Below, one piece after another: positions 26,125-34,692 of a stretch of DNA of 64,000 bases. The DNA is from Sphingopyxis indica (GTDB lineage Bacteria; Pseudomonadota; Alphaproteobacteria; Sphingomonadales; Sphingomonadaceae): positions 186,001-250,000 of the forward strand of contig NZ_FZPA01000002.1 of assembly GCF_900188185.1 (NCBI RefSeq), given 5' to 3'. A program made the translations under genes and the position numbers. Position 1 is the stretch's first letter. The number at the start of each line of letters is the position of its first letter. The notes beneath the pieces are model-generated. The model saw only the letters and a program-made list of their open reading frames with translations. It ran no database searches and was not told the DNA's origin.

Positions 26125-26207
26125 CGTCATTGCGAGCGGCGAAGCCGCGCGGCAATCCAGCGTTGGCGCGCACCGCTCTGGATTGCGTCGCTTCGCTCGC
26201 AATGACG
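26125..26207. repeat. Palindromic repeat (family D, CGTCATTGCGAGCG)
   Basis: An imperfect palindrome with ends CGTCATTGCGAGCG and CGCTCGCAATGACG and inner arms GCAATCCAG/CTGGATTGC. This is a widespread bacterial intergenic palindrome, lying between the MITE-like element and the Nudix gene. Confidence 0.85.
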
Positions 26208-26220
26208 GATAGGAGATACC

Positions 26221-26766
26221 ATGACCCGCCCCTCCCCCGACACCCCCATCGAAACGCCGTGGGAAGGCCGCTTCATCACCGTCAGGCAACAGGGCACATG
26301 GGAATATGTCGCGCGCTCGCGCGGCATCCACGCCGCGGTCATCCTGCCGATCGACGACGCGCCCGACGGCCGGCACGTCATTCTGGTCGAGCAATATCGC
26401 GTGCCGTTGAAGGTCAACTGCCTCGAGCTTCCCGCGGGCCTCGTCGGTGACGAAACGAGCGGCGAGGCGGCGGAGATCGCGGCCGAACGCGAGCTGGAGG
26501 AAGAGACGGGCTATGCCGCCGCGCACTGGCGCACGGTGGGCGAATTCTACAGCTCGCCGGGGATGGTGAGCGAGAGCTTTACATTGCTCGTCGCGACCGG
26601 GCTCACCCGGATCGGCCCCGGCGGCGGAGTCAGCGGCGAGGACATCATCGTCCACCGCGTCCCGCTCGACGGCATCGCCGATTTCGTCGCGGCGAAACGC
26701 AAGGAAGGCTGCGGGATCGACGTGCGCGTCGCGATGCTGCTCGCGGGCGGGTTGCTAAACCTTTGA
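26221..26766 (+). CDS. Nudix hydrolase, ADP-ribose pyrophosphatase-like
   Basis: A 181-residue Nudix hydrolase. The complete Nudix box GX5EX7REUXEEXGU is present (GDETSGE, then AAEIAAE, RELEEETGY) at about residues 76-98. The N-terminal domain and the LVEQYRVP and LELPAGL segments before the box fit the ADP-ribose pyrophosphatase subgroup, which cleaves ADP-ribose and related nucleoside diphosphate sugars. It is a free-standing gene between two repeat elements. The exact substrate cannot be read from sequence. Confidence 0.9.
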   Translation: MTRPSPDTPIETPWEGRFITVRQQGTWEYVARSRGIHAAVILPIDDAPDGRHVILVEQYRVPLKVNCLELPAGLVGDETSGEAAEIAAERELEEETGYAAAHWRTVGEFYSSPGMVSESFTLLVATGLTRIGPGGGVSGEDIIVHRVPLDGIADFVAAKRKEGCGIDVRVAMLLAGGLLNL

Positions 26767-26767
26767 G

Positions 26768-26892
26768 CCCCTCCTCTTCAGAGGAGGGGTTGGGGTGGTG
26801 GCGCGCCAGCGCGCGGGAGGCCCCGCACCACCCCGCTGCGACTAACGCGCAAAGCGCGTAAGTCTCGCTGCCCCTCCTCTGAAGAGGAGGGG
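26768..26892. repeat. Composite paired palindrome (family A variant, TCTTCAGA stems)
   Basis: Stems at 26768-26789 and 26871-26892, each CCCCTCCTCT-type, flank a core with GGGGTTGGGGTGG, CACCACCCCGCTGCGAC and AAGTCTCGCTGCCCCTCC. It lies between convergent Nudix and rhomboid genes and may double as a bidirectional terminator. Confidence 0.85.
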
Positions 26893-26899
26893 GGAGCCG

Positions 26900-27535
26900 C
26901 TAGCGCGCGCCGAAGCGCCAGCGCAGCAGCGGGCGGGCGAGGACAAGGCCGGCGACAAAACCGCCGACATGCGCCCATATCGCGATCGAACCGAAACCGC
27001 CGCTCCCTGCGAAGCCGAGCAGCAATTGCACCCCGATCCACGCCGCGGCGAGCCACAGCGCGCGCACCCAATGGCTGGGAATCGGGCCGATCGCGCGCGT
27101 TTCGGACCGGCTGAAGATCAGCGCGAAGACCGCGATCAGCGCCGAAATCGCGCCGCTCGCGCCGATCATCGGCACCGCCGACTGCGGCCCCGACAGCCAG
27201 TGCGCAAGCGCGCCGGCATAGGCGCCCGCGACGAGCAGCACCGCGGTCGCCTTCGACCCCAGCGGCGCTTCGAGCTGACGCCCTATATAGAGCAGGACGA
27301 CGAGGTTGAAGGCGATGTGCAGCACGCCGCCATGCAGGAAGGCGGCGGTGAGCGGCGTCAGCGCGAAGGGCACGAACGTCCCCGGCGGCAGGACCAGTTC
27401 GCTCCCCGCGCGCGCCGGAATGAACCCCGCGCGCACGATCGCGTCGACCTGAAATCCCGTGATCGACAGCAGTATGAAAAGGACGACGCAGGCGAGCGCA
27501 TAGCCCGTGACCAGCGGCGCGGCCTGCGCTTTCAT
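26900..27535 (-). CDS. Rhomboid-family intramembrane serine protease
   Basis: A 211-residue rhomboid protease with six predicted transmembrane helices. Catalytic features are GASGAISAL (the serine in TM4, about residue 128) and the histidine in AHVGGFVAGL (TM6, about residue 189). The FLHGGVLHIAFNLVVL segment in TM2 supplies the oxyanion histidine and asparagine. Substrates are unknown. The gene is 13 bp downstream of greA on the same strand and probably co-transcribed. Confidence 0.93.
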   Translation of the reverse strand: MKAQAAPLVTGYALACVVLFILLSITGFQVDAIVRAGFIPARAGSELVLPPGTFVPFALTPLTAAFLHGGVLHIAFNLVVLLYIGRQLEAPLGSKATAVLLVAGAYAGALAHWLSGPQSAVPMIGASGAISALIAVFALIFSRSETRAIGPIPSHWVRALWLAAAWIGVQLLLGFAGSGGFGSIAIWAHVGGFVAGLVLARPLLRWRFGAR

Positions 27536-27548
27536 CGCCTGCCGTCCC

Positions 27549-28025
27549 TCAGAGGAACTCGATCTTCGTCACCAGATAATATTTGTCGCCCGCGGGCACG
27601 GTGACCTCGATCTCGTCGTCGACCTTGCGCCCGATCAGCGCGCGGCCGAGCGGCGAGTTGTAGCTGATCTTGCCCGCCTTGGCATCGGCTTCGGCCTGGC
27701 CGACGATCTGATATTTGACCGGCTTGTCGTCCTCGTCGGCGAGCGTCACGGTCGCACCGAACACGATGCGGTCGCCCGACAGCGTCGAGGGGTCGATGAT
27801 CTGCGCGCGCGACAGCTTGTCCTCGAGGTCGCCGATCGAGGCTTCGACCTGGCCCTGACGCTCTTTCGCGGCGTGATATTCGGCATTTTCGCTAAGGTCG
27901 CCGTGCGCGCGGGCTTCCTCGATCGCATCGACGATCTGCGGTCGCTCGGCCTTGAGAGCGGCGAGCTGCGCGCTCAGCTTCTCATAGCCTTCTGCCAGCA
28001 TCGGCACCTTTTCAACGCTTGCCAT
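27549..28025 (-). CDS. greA: Transcription elongation factor GreA
   Basis: A 158-residue GreA, which rescues backtracked RNA polymerase by stimulating transcript cleavage. The N-terminal coiled coil carries the acidic tip ([20 protein letters not shown]), and the C-terminal FKBP-like domain ends [10 protein letters not shown] chose ATG at 28025 ([10 protein letters not shown]), which matches the family start; an upstream in-frame ATG at 28046 adds seven residues. The order carB-greA-rhomboid on one strand suggests a common operon. Confidence 0.96.
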   Translation of the reverse strand: MASVEKVPMLAEGYEKLSAQLAALKAERPQIVDAIEEARAHGDLSENAEYHAAKERQGQVEASIGDLEDKLSRAQIIDPSTLSGDRIVFGATVTLADEDDKPVKYQIVGQAEADAKAGKISYNSPLGRALIGRKVDDEIEVTVPAGDKYYLVTKIEFL

Positions 28026-28121
28026 TATCCTGTTGTCCTTCGTCAATAATCCAGCACCAGCGAAGCTTCGCCGGGCGGCCAGGCCGCTGTTTCCGTCAAT
28101 GTCGGGGAGTGGAGCGGTGCC

Positions 28122-31100
28122 TCAATAATAGTCCTGAAGCGGCTTCACTTCAAGGGACCGTGCGCGCAGCGCCCCGATCGCCTCGGCCGCCGCCTCGCTC
28201 GCTGCGGCGGTCGTATAATAGGCGATGTCGGCGGCGAGCGCCGAAGCGCGGATCGACTGCGAATCCTGCAAGCTCTGCCATCCCTCGGTGGTGTTGAAGA
28301 TCAGCTGGACGTCGCCGTCCTTGATCCGGTCGACGATGTGCGGGCGCCCTTCGGCGACCTTGTTCACGCGCTCGACCGCGATTCCCTGCCCCGCCAGATA
28401 GTCGGCGGTGCCGCCGGTCGCGATCACCTGCCACCCCCAGTCGGCGAGCTTCCTCACTGCGGGCACGATGCGCGGCTTGTCGCTGTCCTTGACCGACACG
28501 AACAGCCGTCCGTCGGTCGGCAGGCGGTCGCCCGCGCCGAGCTGCGCCTTCGCAAAGGCAAGGTTGAAATCGCTGTCGATTCCCATGACTTCGCCGGTGG
28601 ACTTCATCTCGGGGCTGAGCACCGGGTCGGTGCCGGGAAAGCGCGCGAAGGGAAAGACCGCCTCTTTCACCGCAACATGCTTGATGTCGCGGTTGATCTT
28701 CGGCAGGTCGGCGAGCTTCTCGCCCGCCATCACCCGCGCCGCGATCTTGGCGATCGGCGATCCGACCGCCTTGGCGACGAAGGGCACCGTGCGGCTCGCG
28801 CGCGGGTTGACCTCGATCAGATAGACTTCCCCGTCCTTCACCGCATATTGCACGTTCATCAGCCCGCGCACGCCAAGCGCGCGCGCGAGCGCGTCGGTCT
28901 GGCGCTCGATCTCGGCGATGATGCCGGCGGGCAGGCTGTAGGGCGGGATCGAGCAGGCGCTGTCGCCCGAATGGACGCCGGCTTCCTCGATATGCTGGAG
29001 CACGCCCGCGACGACGACATCGGTTCCGTCGCACAGCGCATCGACGTCGACCTCGATCGCGTCGCGCAGATAGCGGTCGATCAGCACCGGCGAATCCCCC
29101 GACACCTGCACCGCGGTCTCGATGTAGTTTTCGAGCTGCGCCTGGTCGTCGACAATCTCCATGGCGCGGCCGCCGAGGACATAGCTCGGCCGGGTGAGCA
29201 CCGGATAGCCGATGCGCGACGCGACCGCGATCGCTTCCTCGCGGCTGCGCGCGATGCCATTCTCGGGCTGCTTCAGGCCCAGCCTGTTGACGAGCGCCGC
29301 AAAGCGTTCGCGGTCTTCGGCGAGGTCGATCGCGTCGGGCGAGGTGCCGAGGATCGGGATGCCCGCTTCCTCGAGCGCGCCCGCGAGCTTGAGCGGCGTC
29401 TGGCCGCCGAACTGAACGATCACCCCGGCGAGCGTGCCCTTCGACATTTCGACGTGCAATATTTCGAGCACATCCTCGACGGTCAGCGGCTCGAAATAGA
29501 GGCGGTCCGACGTGTCATAGTCGGTCGACACCGTCTCGGGGTTGCAGTTGACCATGATCGTTTCATAGCCCGCATCCTCGAGCGCGAAGCAGGCGTGACA
29601 ACAGCAATAATCGAACTCGATCCCCTGCCCGATCCGGTTCGGCCCGCCGCCGAGGATCACGACCTTCTTGCGGTCGGACGGATTGGCCTCATTCTCCGCC
29701 TCGCCAAAGCTCGGCGCTTCATAGGTCGAATAGAGATAGGGGGTCTGCGCCTGGAATTCGGCGGCGCAGGTGTCGATCGTCTTGTAGACCGGCCGCACGC
29801 CGAGCTTGTGGCGCAGCGCGCGCACCTCGGCCTCGGTAACGCCGCCGGTCATCGCCTTGACCGTTTCGTGGATCAGCCCGGTGCCGTGCGCGACGCCGCG
29901 CGCGCCATTGCGCAGATGCGCCGACTGGAGCGCCAGATAGGCGAGGCGCTTGTCCGAAAAGCCCATCGCCTTCAGTTTGCGCAGCCCCGCCGCGTCGCGC
30001 GGCAGGCCGTCCTTCATCACCGCATTTTCGGCGGCGACGATCTCCGCGATGCGCTCGAGGAACCACATGTCATAGCCCGCGATGCGGTTGATCTCTTCGA
30101 GCGCCAGCCCTTCGCGGATCGCCTGCGCGGCGTTGAGCAGCCGGTCGGGGGTGCGCCGCGCGAGCTCGCTCTTGAGCTGCTCGTGGCTCGCGCCGACCAG
30201 CCGGTCGACGAAGTTGAAGCCCGACAGCCCCGTTTCCAGCCCGCGCAGCGCCTTTTGCAACGATTCATGGATCGTGCGCCCGATCGCCATCACCTCGCCC
30301 ACCGACTTCATCGCGGTCGACAGCAGGGGTTCGGACCCCTTGAACTTTTCAAAGGCGAAGCGCGGGATCTTGGTGACGACATAATCGATCGTCGGCTCGA
30401 ACGACGCCGGGGTGACGCCGGTGATGTCGTTCATGATCTCGTCGAGCGTGTAGCCGACCGCGAGCTTCGCCGCGACCTTGGCGATCGGGAAGCCCGTCGC
30501 CTTCGACGCAAGCGCCGACGACCGCGACACGCGCGGGTTCATCTCGATCACGATCAGGCGGCCGTCCTTCGGATTGACCGCGAACTGGACGTTCGACCCG
30601 CCGGTTTCGACCCCGATCTCGCGCAGCACCGCGATGCTGGCGCCCCGCATGATCTGATATTCCTTGTCGGTCAGCGTCAGCGCCGGGGCGACGGTGATGC
30701 TGTCGCCGGTATGGACGCCCATCGGATCGACATTCTCGATCGAACAGATGATGATGCAATTGTCCTTGCGGTCGCGCACCACCTCCATCTCATATTCTTT
30801 CCAGCCGAGGAGCGATTCCTCGATCAGGACCTCGGTGGTGGGCGAGGCGATCAGGCCGCCGCGGACGATATGCTCGAACTCCTCGCGGTTATACGCGATG
30901 CCGCCGCCGGTGCCGCCGAGCGTGAAGCTCGGGCGGATGATCGCGGGCAGGCCGGTGCGTTCGAGCACCGCAAACGCCTCGTCGAGCGTGTGCGCGACGC
31001 CCGAGCGCGCGCTTTCGAGCCCGATCTTGTCCATCGCGTCGCGGAACTTCTGCCGGTCCTCGGCCTTGTCGATCGCCTCGGCATCCGCGCCGATCATCTC

Positions 31101-31454
31101 GACGCCATATTTCGCAAGCGTGCCGTCCTGCGCGAGCGCGAGCGCGGTGTTGAGCGCGGTCTGCCCGCCCATCGTCGGCAGCACCGCCCAGCCACCCGGA
31201 AACGCGGCGGTCTCCTTTTCGATGATCTTCGCGACGATCTCGGGCGTGATCGGCTCGACATAGGTCGCGTCGGCAAGGTCGGGATCGGTCATGATCGTCG
31301 CCGGGTTGGAGTTGACGAGGACGATGCGATAGCCCTCCTCCTTCAGCGCCTTGATCGCCTGCGTCCCCGAATAGTCGAACTCGCATGCCTGACCGATAAC
31401 GATCGGGCCGGCGCCGATGACGAGGATGGATTGGATGTCGGTTCTTTTGGGCAT
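28122..31454 (-). CDS. carB: Carbamoyl-phosphate synthase large subunit
   Basis: A 1110-residue CarB, which makes carbamoyl phosphate from bicarbonate, ammonia (from CarA) and two ATP for arginine and pyrimidine synthesis. Both ATP-grasp halves are intact (N-half from [21 protein letters not shown]-half from [15 protein letters not shown]), and the C-terminal MGS-like allosteric domain is present. The ATG at 31454 lies 3 bp after the stop of the inserted unknown ORF. The sequence just before it (GGAAC only) is a poor ribosome binding site, so carB may depend on coupling to that ORF. Confidence 0.98.
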   Translation of the reverse strand: MPKRTDIQSILVIGAGPIVIGQACEFDYSGTQAIKALKEEGYRIVLVNSNPATIMTDPDLADATYVEPITPEIVAKIIEKETAAFPGGWAVLPTMGGQTALNTALALAQDGTLAKYGVEMIGADAEAIDKAEDRQKFRDAMDKIGLESARSGVAHTLDEAFAVLERTGLPAIIRPSFTLGGTGGGIAYNREEFEHIVRGGLIASPTTEVLIEESLLGWKEYEMEVVRDRKDNCIIICSIENVDPMGVHTGDSITVAPALTLTDKEYQIMRGASIAVLREIGVETGGSNVQFAVNPKDGRLIVIEMNPRVSRSSALASKATGFPIAKVAAKLAVGYTLDEIMNDITGVTPASFEPTIDYVVTKIPRFAFEKFKGSEPLLSTAMKSVGEVMAIGRTIHESLQKALRGLETGLSGFNFVDRLVGASHEQLKSELARRTPDRLLNAAQAIREGLALEEINRIAGYDMWFLERIAEIVAAENAVMKDGLPRDAAGLRKLKAMGFSDKRLAYLALQSAHLRNGARGVAHGTGLIHETVKAMTGGVTEAEVRALRHKLGVRPVYKTIDTCAAEFQAQTPYLYSTYEAPSFGEAENEANPSDRKKVVILGGGPNRIGQGIEFDYCCCHACFALEDAGYETIMVNCNPETVSTDYDTSDRLYFEPLTVEDVLEILHVEMSKGTLAGVIVQFGGQTPLKLAGALEEAGIPILGTSPDAIDLAEDRERFAALVNRLGLKQPENGIARSREEAIAVASRIGYPVLTRPSYVLGGRAMEIVDDQAQLENYIETAVQVSGDSPVLIDRYLRDAIEVDVDALCDGTDVVVAGVLQHIEEAGVHSGDSACSIPPYSLPAGIIAEIERQTDALARALGVRGLMNVQYAVKDGEVYLIEVNPRASRTVPFVAKAVGSPIAKIAARVMAGEKLADLPKINRDIKHVAVKEAVFPFARFPGTDPVLSPEMKSTGEVMGIDSDFNLAFAKAQLGAGDRLPTDGRLFVSVKDSDKPRIVPAVRKLADWGWQVIATGGTADYLAGQGIAVERVNKVAEGRPHIVDRIKDGDVQLIFNTTEGWQSLQDSQSIRASALAADIAYYTTAAASEAAAEAIGALRARSLEVKPLQDYY

Positions 31455-31457
31455 TAT

Positions 31458-32237
31458 CTATTTAGTTCCAAAGATTTTGATTAACTCGGCCACCAGCTGA
31501 GACGCTAAAGCGCCGATCGCTTCTTTCTCATATCGCTTCGCCAAGAATGTCAGCGTTTCGACGAGCGCTAACTGCAGAAGATAAACGCGAGCACAACCTG
31601 CTCGGATTAGTTCTCGCCCCGCCTTCAGTTGGCCCAGAATCTGTTCTCGCAATCCAGGCGTCTGATCAATCGAATTTTCCTTCGATACTAGATCGATAAT
31701 CTCCGTCGATTTTTTGCTAAGGCTCTCAACCTGATTGTGGGAAAATTGGACTACTCGATCACTAGCGAACGCTCGGTCGCTGTGTTCCAACCGAAGTGCC
31801 TCTAACGCATCTTCGTCCATCTGACGCAAAGCCTCCATTGCGTCAAAAATGTAGTCCTCACCGTTACGGGCATAAGCGCAGAGAATGCGGAGAGAGGATC
31901 CATAACTCTTTAATTCGTCAAAACCCTCGCTCTTATCCTCATCACTGACCTCGTCCTTGAAGTAATAGGTGAAATTGTCGTCATTTACTGTCCAGTATCC
32001 GCCGGTGGCTGGGCTATGCTCCAAATCAGATATTGCAAAATACTCCAGCGCCTCCAGGACCGATTCAACCTCAGACGAATCAGCCCGAAAGGCGAATCTC
32101 TCCCAAATGAGGTCCGCAATTTTTTTCGCAGATCCCGCGCATCGACCGAGCTTCTTCGCTCGAATTGTTCGACGCCCGCTATCCTCCGCTTCAATTTGGA
32201 TCATGGCAGCAGCCAAATATTGCTCTAACGCGTTCAA
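31458..32237 (-). CDS. Unknown protein inserted between carA and carB
   Basis: About 259 residues; no family recognised. Base composition is visibly lower in GC than carA and carB on either side, and codon use includes many A/T-ending codons, which suggests recent acquisition. The start is uncertain: TTG at 32237 has a GGGGG stretch upstream and is preferred, ATG at 32204 is an alternative, and an open frame extends to 32291 inside the carA end. The protein looks soluble and helical, with an acidic middle (NDDNFTYYFKDEVSDEDKSE) and a C-terminal amphipathic helix pair ending AELIKIFGTK. It has no signal peptide or catalytic motif I can name. It sits 34 bp after the carA stop and 3 bp before carB. 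Confidence 0.8.
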   Translation of the reverse strand: MNALEQYLAAAMIQIEAEDSGRRTIRAKKLGRCAGSAKKIADLIWERFAFRADSSEVESVLEALEYFAISDLEHSPATGGYWTVNDDNFTYYFKDEVSDEDKSEGFDELKSYGSSLRILCAYARNGEDYIFDAMEALRQMDEDALEALRLEHSDRAFASDRVVQFSHNQVESLSKKSTEIIDLVSKENSIDQTPGLREQILGQLKAGRELIRAGCARVYLLQLALVETLTFLAKRYEKEAIGALASQLVAELIKIFGTK

Positions 32238-32271
32238 CTCAGCAGCCCCCGTAAGAGAAAAATACCAGCAA

Positions 32272-33531
32272 TCACTCCAACCCACCCACAAACTTCTCGA
32301 ACAGATAGAAGCTATCCTGCGGCCCCGGGCTCGCTTCGGGGTGATATTGCACGCTGAACGCCTTCTTCCCCGTGATCGCGATGCCGCAGTTCGATCCGTC
32401 GAACAGGCTCTTGTGCGTCTCGACCACGCCCGCGGGCAGCGTCGAGGCGTCGACAGCGAAGCCGTGGTTCATGCTGGTGATCTCGACCACGCCGTCTTCC
32501 GCGCGCTGCACCGGATGGTTCGCGCCGCGGTGGCCCTGGTGCATCTTCACCGTTTTTGCCCCCGCCGCGATCGCGAGCATCTGGTGGCCGAGGCAGATGC
32601 CGAAGATCGGCACGTCGCGCTCCAGCAGCCCCCGGATCACCGGCACCGCATAGGCGCCCGTCGCCGCGGGGTCGCCGGGGCCGTTCGACAGGAACACCCC
32701 CGCGGGTTCGAGCGCGAGCACTTCGTCGAGGCTCGCGGTCGCGGGCACCACGGTGACGCGTGCGCCGGCCTTCACCAGATTGCGGAAGATATTGTCCTTC
32801 GCGCCATAGTCGACCGCGACGACATGGGGGCGATCATCTCCCCTCCCGCTTGCGGGAGGGGTCGGGGGAGGGCCTGTTTCGGTGGAGGCGGAGGTCGACA
32901 TGCCCTCCCCTAGCCCCTCCCGCAAGCGGGAGGGGGACTGGTAGCCCTTGCCCAATTCCCATGTCCCCGCGTCCCAGTCGCCGATGTCGCCGCGGCTGAC
33001 CTCCTTCGCCAGATCCATCCCCTCGAGCCCCGGCCAGCCGCGCGCCATGGCGAGCAGCTCGTCGATATCGAACTTGCCGTCCGCGCTGTGCGCGATCACC
33101 CCGTTCGGCGCCCCCGCATCGCGGATGCGCCGCGTGAGCGCGCGCGTGTCGATGCCGGCGAGGCCGATCAGCCCTTGCGATTCCATCCATTCGGGCAGCG
33201 GCATATGGCTGCGGAAATTGCTGGGCGCGGTCGGCAGCTCGCGCGTGATCGCGCCGATCGCCGCACGCCGGTCGCGCTCGACATCCTCGGGGTTCGCGCC
33301 GACATTGCCGATATGCGGAAAGGTGAAGGTGACGATCTGCCCCGCATAGCTCGGATCGGTCAGTATCTCCTGATAGCCGGTCATCGAGGTGTTGAAGCAG
33401 ATTTCGCCGACCCCGGCGCCGGTCGCGCCATAGCCCTGCCCCCAGACGATCGTGCCGTCGGCAAGGACAAGGACGCCCGTTGCGCCGGCGGGCTGGGTTT
33501 CGGGCGTGGCTTTGGGCGTGGCGGGGGCCAT
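32272..33531 (-). CDS. carA: Carbamoyl-phosphate synthase small subunit, with translated repeat insertion
   Basis: A 419-residue glutamine amidotransferase subunit. The N-domain starts after ATG at 33531 (MAPATPKATP). The class I GATase domain has the nucleophile cysteine in FGICLGHQ and the His/Glu pair in SVQYHPEAS. Between the domains, residues about 199-231 read [13 protein letters not shown]... to ...PPASGRGDD; this stretch is a complete 96-bp family A palindromic repeat translated in frame. The insertion lengthens the linker by about 32 residues relative to typical CarA and leaves catalytic motifs intact. CGGAGC precedes the start. Confidence 0.96.
   Translation of the reverse strand: MAPATPKATPETQPAGATGVLVLADGTIVWGQGYGATGAGVGEICFNTSMTGYQEILTDPSYAGQIVTFTFPHIGNVGANPEDVERDRRAAIGAITRELPTAPSNFRSHMPLPEWMESQGLIGLAGIDTRALTRRIRDAGAPNGVIAHSADGKFDIDELLAMARGWPGLEGMDLAKEVSRGDIGDWDAGTWELGKGYQSPSRLREGLGEGMSTSASTETGPPPTPPASGRGDDRPHVVAVDYGAKDNIFRNLVKAGARVTVVPATASLDEVLALEPAGVFLSNGPGDPAATGAYAVPVIRGLLERDVPIFGICLGHQMLAIAAGAKTVKMHQGHRGANHPVQRAEDGVVEITSMNHGFAVDASTLPAGVVETHKSLFDGSNCGIAITGKKAFSVQYHPEASPGPQDSFYLFEKFVGGLE
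32840..32935. repeat. Family A paired palindrome inside the carA coding sequence
   Basis: Stems CCCCTCCCGC(TT/AA)GCGGGAGGGG lie at 32840-32861 and 32914-32935, exactly as in the intergenic copies. The element is 96 bp, a multiple of three, and has no stop codon in the carA frame, so it is read through. Confidence 0.93.
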
Positions 33532-33662
33532 TTTTGATGCTCCGGTCGGAAGGCTAAACGGCCGACCAACTAGTAAGCAAAAAAGTGATTCACAAGCTAT
33601 CGGATTATGAATCTTGTCGCTAAAGAGACTTCTTTCCGAAATGGCAGCGCATGGGGACACGC

Positions 33663-34115
33663 ATGATTCGCGATGACATCAAGGCTGCGCAGGTCGCCGC
33701 GATGAAGGCCGGCGACAAGGCGCGGCTGGGCACGATCCGGCTGATGCTGGCGAAGATCAAGGACCGCGACATCGAACTGAGGACCGGCACCGCGCCCGCC
33801 GACGACGATGTGCTGGTCACCGATGTCCTGCAAAAGATGGTCAAGCAGCGCCGCGAATCGATCGCGATGTACGAACAGGGCGGCCGCCAGGAACTCGCCG
33901 ACGCCGAAGCCGCCGAGGTCGCGGTGATCGAGGATTTCCTGCCCGCGCAGATGGGCGAGGACGAAGCCAAGGCCGCGATCGCGGCGATCGTCGCCGAACT
34001 CGGCGCAGCGAGCGTCAAGGACATGGGCCGCGTGATGGCGGCGGTGAAGGAACGCCACGGCAGCCAGCTCGACATGAGCAAGGCGAGCGCGTGGGTGAAG
34101 GGGGCTTTGGGCTGA
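33663..34115 (+). CDS. GatB/YqeY domain protein
   Basis: A 150-residue YqeY-like protein. The family shares the tail domain of GatB, the amidotransferase that corrects misacylated tRNA, but the stand-alone form has no settled role. Typical motifs are MIRDDIKAAQVAAMKAGDKARLGTIRLMLA at the start, EVAVIEDFLPAQM in the middle, and VKDMGRVMAAVKERH. The start ATG at 33663 is chosen over the upstream frame because it matches the family N-terminus. It is divergent from carA with about 130 bp between. Confidence 0.93.
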   Translation: MIRDDIKAAQVAAMKAGDKARLGTIRLMLAKIKDRDIELRTGTAPADDDVLVTDVLQKMVKQRRESIAMYEQGGRQELADAEAAEVAVIEDFLPAQMGEDEAKAAIAAIVAELGAASVKDMGRVMAAVKERHGSQLDMSKASAWVKGALG

Positions 34116-34143
34116 GCTTCCGGCAAGCGCTGTCCTCCCTTGG

Positions 34144-34211
34144 CCCTGCTCGCAAGCGGGAAGGGAGCAACGGCAGCGATCTTACTTCTCCCCTCCCGCT
34201 TGCGGGAGGGG
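34144..34211. repeat. Family A paired palindrome, one arm degraded
   Basis: The right stem at 34190-34211 is perfect; the left stem at 34144-34165 (CCCTGCTCGCAAGCGGGAAG) has mismatches, so this copy seems older. It lies between yqeY and the DUF559 gene. Confidence 0.8.
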
Positions 34212-34235
34212 TCGGGGGTGGGCATACGCCCTAGG

Positions 34236-34628
34236 ATGGACGGACAGTTTCAGCCCCGCGACACGCCGCGCGCCAGGGAGTTGCGCAACGCCGCCACGCC
34301 AGCCGAGCGAACGCTGTGGCGCTGCCTATCGCGACGAAAAGTCGCTGGTTGGAAATTCAGCCGCCAAATGCCCGTCGGCCCCTATTTTGCCGATTTCCTT
34401 TGCCGCGAAGCCCATTTGGTCATCGAACTGGACGGACATTCGCACGACATGCGCCAAACCCATGACGTACATCGCGACAATTGGCTGACGGAAAGCGGCT
34501 ACCGAGTCCTTTGCTTTACGAACAGCGATGTGATGGGAAATATAGACGGCGTGGTGCGCGAGATCGAGCGGCAGCTTGCCCATCTGCCCACCCCTAACCC
34601 CTCCCGCAAGCGGGAGGGGGACATATGA
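34236..34628 (+). CDS. DUF559 (VSR-like endonuclease fold) protein
   Basis: A 130-residue DUF559 protein. The family shares the fold of very-short-patch-repair endonucleases, and its role is not known. Motifs are RELRNAATPAERTLWRCLSR at the start, FRRQ-type FSRQMPVGPYFADFLC, and the acidic core HLVIELDGHSH with a following VLCFTNSDV. The start ATG at 34236 is just beyond a family A repeat. The last about 14 residues ([13 protein letters not shown]) are translated from the next family A repeat, so the natural stop has probably been replaced by the element. Confidence 0.88.
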   Translation: MDGQFQPRDTPRARELRNAATPAERTLWRCLSRRKVAGWKFSRQMPVGPYFADFLCREAHLVIELDGHSHDMRQTHDVHRDNWLTESGYRVLCFTNSDVMGNIDGVVREIERQLAHLPTPNPSRKREGDI

Positions 34629-34669
34629 CCGCGAACGTGACTCTTCTCCCCTCCCGCTTGCGGGAGGGG
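34598..34669. repeat. Family A paired palindrome at the DUF559 3' end, upstream of dnaG
   Basis: Stems at 34598-34619 and 34648-34669. The left stem overlaps the final codons of the DUF559 gene; the right stem ends 23 bp before the dnaG start. The frame of dnaG is open through the element but the true start lies after it. Confidence 0.9.
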
Positions 34670-34692
34670 TTGGGGGTGGGCATGCCACGCTG

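Noticed and set aside
28338-31484. Long open frame antisense to carB
   Set aside because: Shadow of a highly conserved gene; no recognisable domain, typical of GC-rich antisense frames.
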